The translations under genes were made by a program, and so were the position numbers. A stretch of 64,000 nucleotides of DNA from Rhizobium freirei PRF 81. GTDB lineage: Bacteria > Pseudomonadota > Alphaproteobacteria > Rhizobiales > Rhizobiaceae. Below, piece by piece: positions 63,100 to 64,000 of the stretch. The notes under the pieces were generated by a model. That model searched no databases, had not been told where the DNA came from, and saw only the letters and a list, made by a program, of their open reading frames with translations. The stretch is from NCBI RefSeq assembly GCF_000359745.1, contig NZ_AQHN01000089.1:281001-345000 (forward strand), given 5' to 3'. Within the stretch, counting starts at the first letter, position 1. Each line of letters begins with the position of its first letter.

Positions 63100-64000
63100 T
63101 CAGGTCCCTCGTGGCTTGGCGCGTGTCGTCGGCAAGGCTTCGGCCGGATCTTCCGGCCAGGGATGCCGCGGGTAGCGCCCGCGCATGTCCGCCCGCACGT
63201 CTTTCCATGAGCCGGCCCAGAAGCCCGGCAGGTCGCGCGTCGTCTGAATCGGACGATGCGCCGGCGACGTCAATTCCAGCAATAGCGGCAGCCTGCCGCC
63301 GCCGACGCTCGGGTGTTGCTTCAGCCCGAACAGCTCCTGGACGCGGATGGTCAGCAGCGGTTCCTCGCCGTCATACTGAATGGGATGACGCTGGCCGGTC
63401 GGCGCTTCGAAATGCGTCGGCGCCATGCGGGTGAGATCGCGTTGCAGCTCATGCGGGACCAGCGCCATCAGCCCGTTGGAAAGCCCGCCGGCCGAGATGT
63501 CGGAGAGGCCGCGCGCCTCGGTCTGAAACGGCGTGAACCATTCGTCGAGCCGCGCAAGCAGCGCTTCATCGCCCATATCCGGCCAGGGATCGCCGATCGT
63601 CCTATATAAGAAGCCGATCCTGTCGCGCAGCTGCGCCGCTTCCCTGGAAAATGGCAGGACGTCGATTCCCAGTTCGCGAATGCCTTCGGCAAGTGCCTTG
63701 GCTGCCTGCTCGCCGGAGGGACGCGGCAGAGGCGTTTCCTCGAAGATTATGGCGCCGAGCCGTGTCGCGCGCCGCGCCCTCACCTGGCGGCTCGCTTTGT
63801 CGAAAAAGCTCTGATCTTCCGTGCGGATCTCGCCCGGCAAATGCTCCTCGACATCGGCGCGGGAAATCTCTGCCGCCGCAAGAATGCGCGCCTGTGCCGC
63901 CCGGCCGGTCAGATCGGCGATCACGAGCATTTGCGAGCCGGCAAGCCGCTCGGTCTCCGGCAGTTCCGCGCCGCGCCCATTGGCCATGACAAAGCGGCCG
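63100..64000 (-). CDS. hrpB: ATP-dependent helicase HrpB, C-terminal part (5' end outside window)
   Basis: A DEAH-type RNA helicase C-terminus of about 300 residues. The frame continues to the window edge (GRFVMANGRGAELPE). The HrpB C-terminal domain is recognised by DRIGFLYRTIGDPWPDMGDEALLARLDEW, LVPHELQRDLTRMAPTHFEAPTGQRHPI and FWAGSWKDVRADMRGRYPRHPWPEDP. The helicase core lies off the window. Its role is poorly known. It heads the hrpB-actS-actR run. Confidence 0.9.
   Translation of the reverse strand, partial: GRFVMANGRGAELPETERLAGSQMLVIADLTGRAAQARILAAAEISRADVEEHLPGEIRTEDQSFFDKASRQVRARRATRLGAIIFEETPLPRPSGEQAAKALAEGIRELGIDVLPFSREAAQLRDRIGFLYRTIGDPWPDMGDEALLARLDEWFTPFQTEARGLSDISAGGLSNGLMALVPHELQRDLTRMAPTHFEAPTGQRHPIQYDGEEPLLTIRVQELFGLKQHPSVGGGRLPLLLELTSPAHRPIQTTRDLPGFWAGSWKDVRADMRGRYPRHPWPEDPAEALPTTRAKPRGT

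Overview
This window looks like part of the chromosome of a Rhizobium-type alphaproteobacterium, probably in the R. tropici / R. etli / R. leguminosarum group. The evidence is the high-GC coding sequence, the gene order, and several lineage markers: ChvG-ChvI, a short HPr kinase, a DivL-type pseudo-kinase, ActS-ActR and a Cys-type PhaZ. Families of palindromic intergenic repeats also resemble those common in rhizobia. Genus-level placement is inference. No rRNA, tRNA, CRISPR array, insertion sequence, prophage or integrase was found. It reads as ordinary core chromosome with a few accessory genes.

Layout. 1-9235 (+): a broken-edge maf, then aroE, coaE and dnaQ, facing secB and fxsA. A tightly overlapping run timA-mltA-smr-xre follows, then gyrB. 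9304-19719: a metabolic accessory stretch with a nitroreductase, DUF2218, a glutathionyl-hydroquinone reductase, a PLP decarboxylase, an FAH-family hydrolase, intracellular PHB depolymerase, DUF2852 and a YgjP-like metalloprotein. It ends with an HxlR regulator divergent from an SDR and a quinone-reductase-like enzyme. 19861-25097 (+): trpFBA, accD, folC. 25167-37212 (-): divL, a tsaE-amgK fusion, murU, addB and addA in one overlapping run, then trxA. 37417-43045 (-): chvI, chvG, hprK, EIIA(Man), HPr, ahcY. 43378-47828 (+): pckA, arfB, alkB and a GT87-like membrane protein. 47770-52438 (-): hisB, DUF2628, hisH, hisA, hisF, hisE, coaA. 52652-59488 (+): hslV, hslU, a DUF1402 protein, a cytochrome P450 and malate synthase G. 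59753-64000: an L,D-transpeptidase (-), mmcB (+), and hrpB-actS-actR (-).

How the genes work together. Cell-envelope genes recur: MltA, the AmgK/MurU salvage pair, an L,D-transpeptidase, and a DUF1402 protein that carries lytic-transglycosylase-like motifs. Carbon and stress signalling is concentrated at 39-45 kb, where ChvGI and a permease-less PTS cascade sit beside pckA. DivL ties the central minus-strand operon to cell-cycle control, while AddAB, AlkB and MmcB add DNA repair. ActSR adds redox control.

No clearly new multi-gene system such as an anti-phage island or toxin cluster was seen. The best leads are the DUF1402 transglycosylase resemblance, the TsaE-AmgK fusion inside a divL-addBA operon, MltA without a visible signal peptide coupled to TimA, the missing zinc cysteines in AccD, and unusual candidate operators upstream of ahcY, pckA and the HxlR gene.
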